In this document: piece after piece, positions 63,324 to 64,000 of the stretch | How the letters are laid out: every line of letters begins with the position of its first letter | Position numbering within the stretch: the first letter of the stretch is position 1 | Source of the DNA: Nocardia colli | GTDB lineage: Bacteria; Actinomycetota; Actinomycetes; Mycobacteriales; Mycobacteriaceae | Reading direction: 5' to 3' | Length of the DNA: 64,000 nt | Assembly: GCF_008704205.1 (NCBI RefSeq) | Contig: NZ_VXLC01000003.1 | Span: forward strand, 310,001 to 374,000 | Translations under genes and position numbers: made by a program | Notes under the pieces: generated by a model | Database searches by the model: none | Told to the model about the DNA's origin: nothing | The model's input: the letters and a program-made list of their open reading frames with translations, nothing else

Positions 63324-64000
63324 GTGACCAATTCCGTTCTCCCGCACGCCCGCAACTACATCGACGGTCAGTGGACCGACTCCACCACGCACACCGAAAC
63401 TTTGAACCCGGCCACCGGTAAGGTGCTCGGCACCTTCGCCGACGCCGGCGCCGACGAGGCCCGGGCCGCAATCGCTGCCGCCCGAACCGCTTTCGACACC
63501 ACCGGCTGGGCCCGCGACCGAAATCTGCGGGCGAAGGCGCTGTTCGAGATGGCGGATCACCTCCAGGCCCGCCGCGAGGAATTCATCAGCCTGCTCGCCC
63601 GCGAGAATGGAAAGATCTTGGGCGACGCGACTTTCGAGGTCGACCTGACCGTCCCGAAGTTGCGGTACTACGCCGCGCTCGCGCTGAGCGATCACGGCGG
63701 CGCGGCCGAGGTCCGGCCCGGCCTTTACTCCATGACGCTTCGGGAACCCGCGGGTGTCGCCGGTGTCATCGCACCGTGGAATTCGCCACTGGTGCTTGCT
63801 GTTCGGTCGTTCGCCCCCGCCCTGGCCGCAGGCTGCACGGTGGTGCTGAAGCTGCCCGGTCAGACCGGCTTGATCAACGGTTTGATCAGCGAGCTGGTCG
63901 CGCAGACCCAGAGCCTGCCCGCCGGAGTCATGAACGTTTTCACCGAGTCCGGCAATGACGGTGCGCCGCTGCTCATTTCGTCACCCGACGTGGACGTGGT
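63324..64000 (+). CDS. Aldehyde dehydrogenase, N-terminal part (runs off the window)
   Basis: A GTG with GAAGGAAAG upstream opens a frame that continues to the end of the window (about 225 residues seen). It has the ALDH N-terminal NYIDGQWTDS, TLNPATGKVLG, and the cofactor-binding AGVAGVIAPWNSPL (the PWN motif) followed by AAGCTVVLKLPGQT; the usual KPAE reads KLPG here. The catalytic Cys lies beyond the window. It is coupled to the GMC oxidoreductase. Confidence 0.9.
   Translation, partial: MTNSVLPHARNYIDGQWTDSTTHTETLNPATGKVLGTFADAGADEARAAIAAARTAFDTTGWARDRNLRAKALFEMADHLQARREEFISLLARENGKILGDATFEVDLTVPKLRYYAALALSDHGGAAEVRPGLYSMTLREPAGVAGVIAPWNSPLVLAVRSFAPALAAGCTVVLKLPGQTGLINGLISELVAQTQSLPAGVMNVFTESGNDGAPLLISSPDVDV

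Noticed and set aside
1..64000. tRNA/rRNA genes, CRISPR arrays, insertion sequences
   Set aside because: Scanned by eye; no cloverleaf, regularly spaced short repeats, transposase motifs or terminal inverted repeats were found.

Overview
This window has the codon usage and gene content of a high-GC actinomycete of the Nocardia/Rhodococcus type. It carries NRPS and RiPP biosynthesis genes, many NarL-type two-component pairs, a GH76 alpha-mannanase, a cellulose-like polysaccharide locus and a LAL-type regulator. The genus is an inference; no rRNA or tRNA gene is present to anchor it.

Layout: (1) 1-9078 (+) is the 3' end of an NRPS, read as E-C-A-T-C-A(MT)-T-TE. It ends at a perfect palindromic terminator (9079-9106). 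(2) 9141-15558 (-) is a complete class III lanthipeptide operon, transcribed lanKC, three small precursors (12829-12939, 12637-12762, 12441-12557), MFS exporter, prolyl oligopeptidase. The precursors share Asp-Asp-Ala-Pro directly before a Ser-x2-Ser-x3-Cys (labionin-type) core, which fits cleavage by the clustered post-proline peptidase. Divergent to it, 15732-18019 (+), lie a degenerate trypsin-like protein and a NarL-type kinase/regulator pair. (3) 18021-25279 (-) is a seven-gene operon: DegT aminotransferase, MFS, sulfotransferase, atypical SDR, an HK97-capsid/encapsulin-like protein, an FAD amine/amino-acid oxidase and an Asp/Glu-racemase-like enzyme. It looks like an encapsulin-associated biosynthetic cluster and is, with the lanthipeptide operon, the most interesting part of the window.

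(4) 25864-33640 is a cellulose-like exopolysaccharide locus: BcsB-like protein, exosortase-like membrane protein, GT2 synthase and GT-C membrane protein on the minus strand, with a convergent GH5-like lipoprotein. (5) 33880-35808 is an M3 oligopeptidase. (6) 35828-38746 is visibly poorer in GC and holds an AraC regulator divergent from a DUF6119/TIGR04141-type protein; it is probably acquired. (7) 38818-40727 is a MarR - LigB-type dioxygenase - DoxX module with two palindromic operators. (8) 40890-44553 holds a stand-alone secY copy, a response regulator with a signal-peptide-like N-terminus, and an AtoE-type short-chain fatty acid transporter.

(9) 44840-47868 is an NB-ARC/TPR (NLR-like) STAND protein split by an apparent -1 frameshift. 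(10) 48151-58944 is mixed: GH76 mannanase, DesK-like two-component system, papain-like YiiX-type hydrolase, zinc alcohol dehydrogenase, small secreted proteins, two alpha/beta hydrolases, a histidine-kinase remnant that has lost its His and ATPase domain, and a catalase-like fragment. (11) 58992-64000 is a LAL regulator followed by a GMC oxidoreductase and an aldehyde dehydrogenase that runs off the window; the last two probably act in sequence on an alcohol. All calls were made by eye from motifs; no search or alignment was run.
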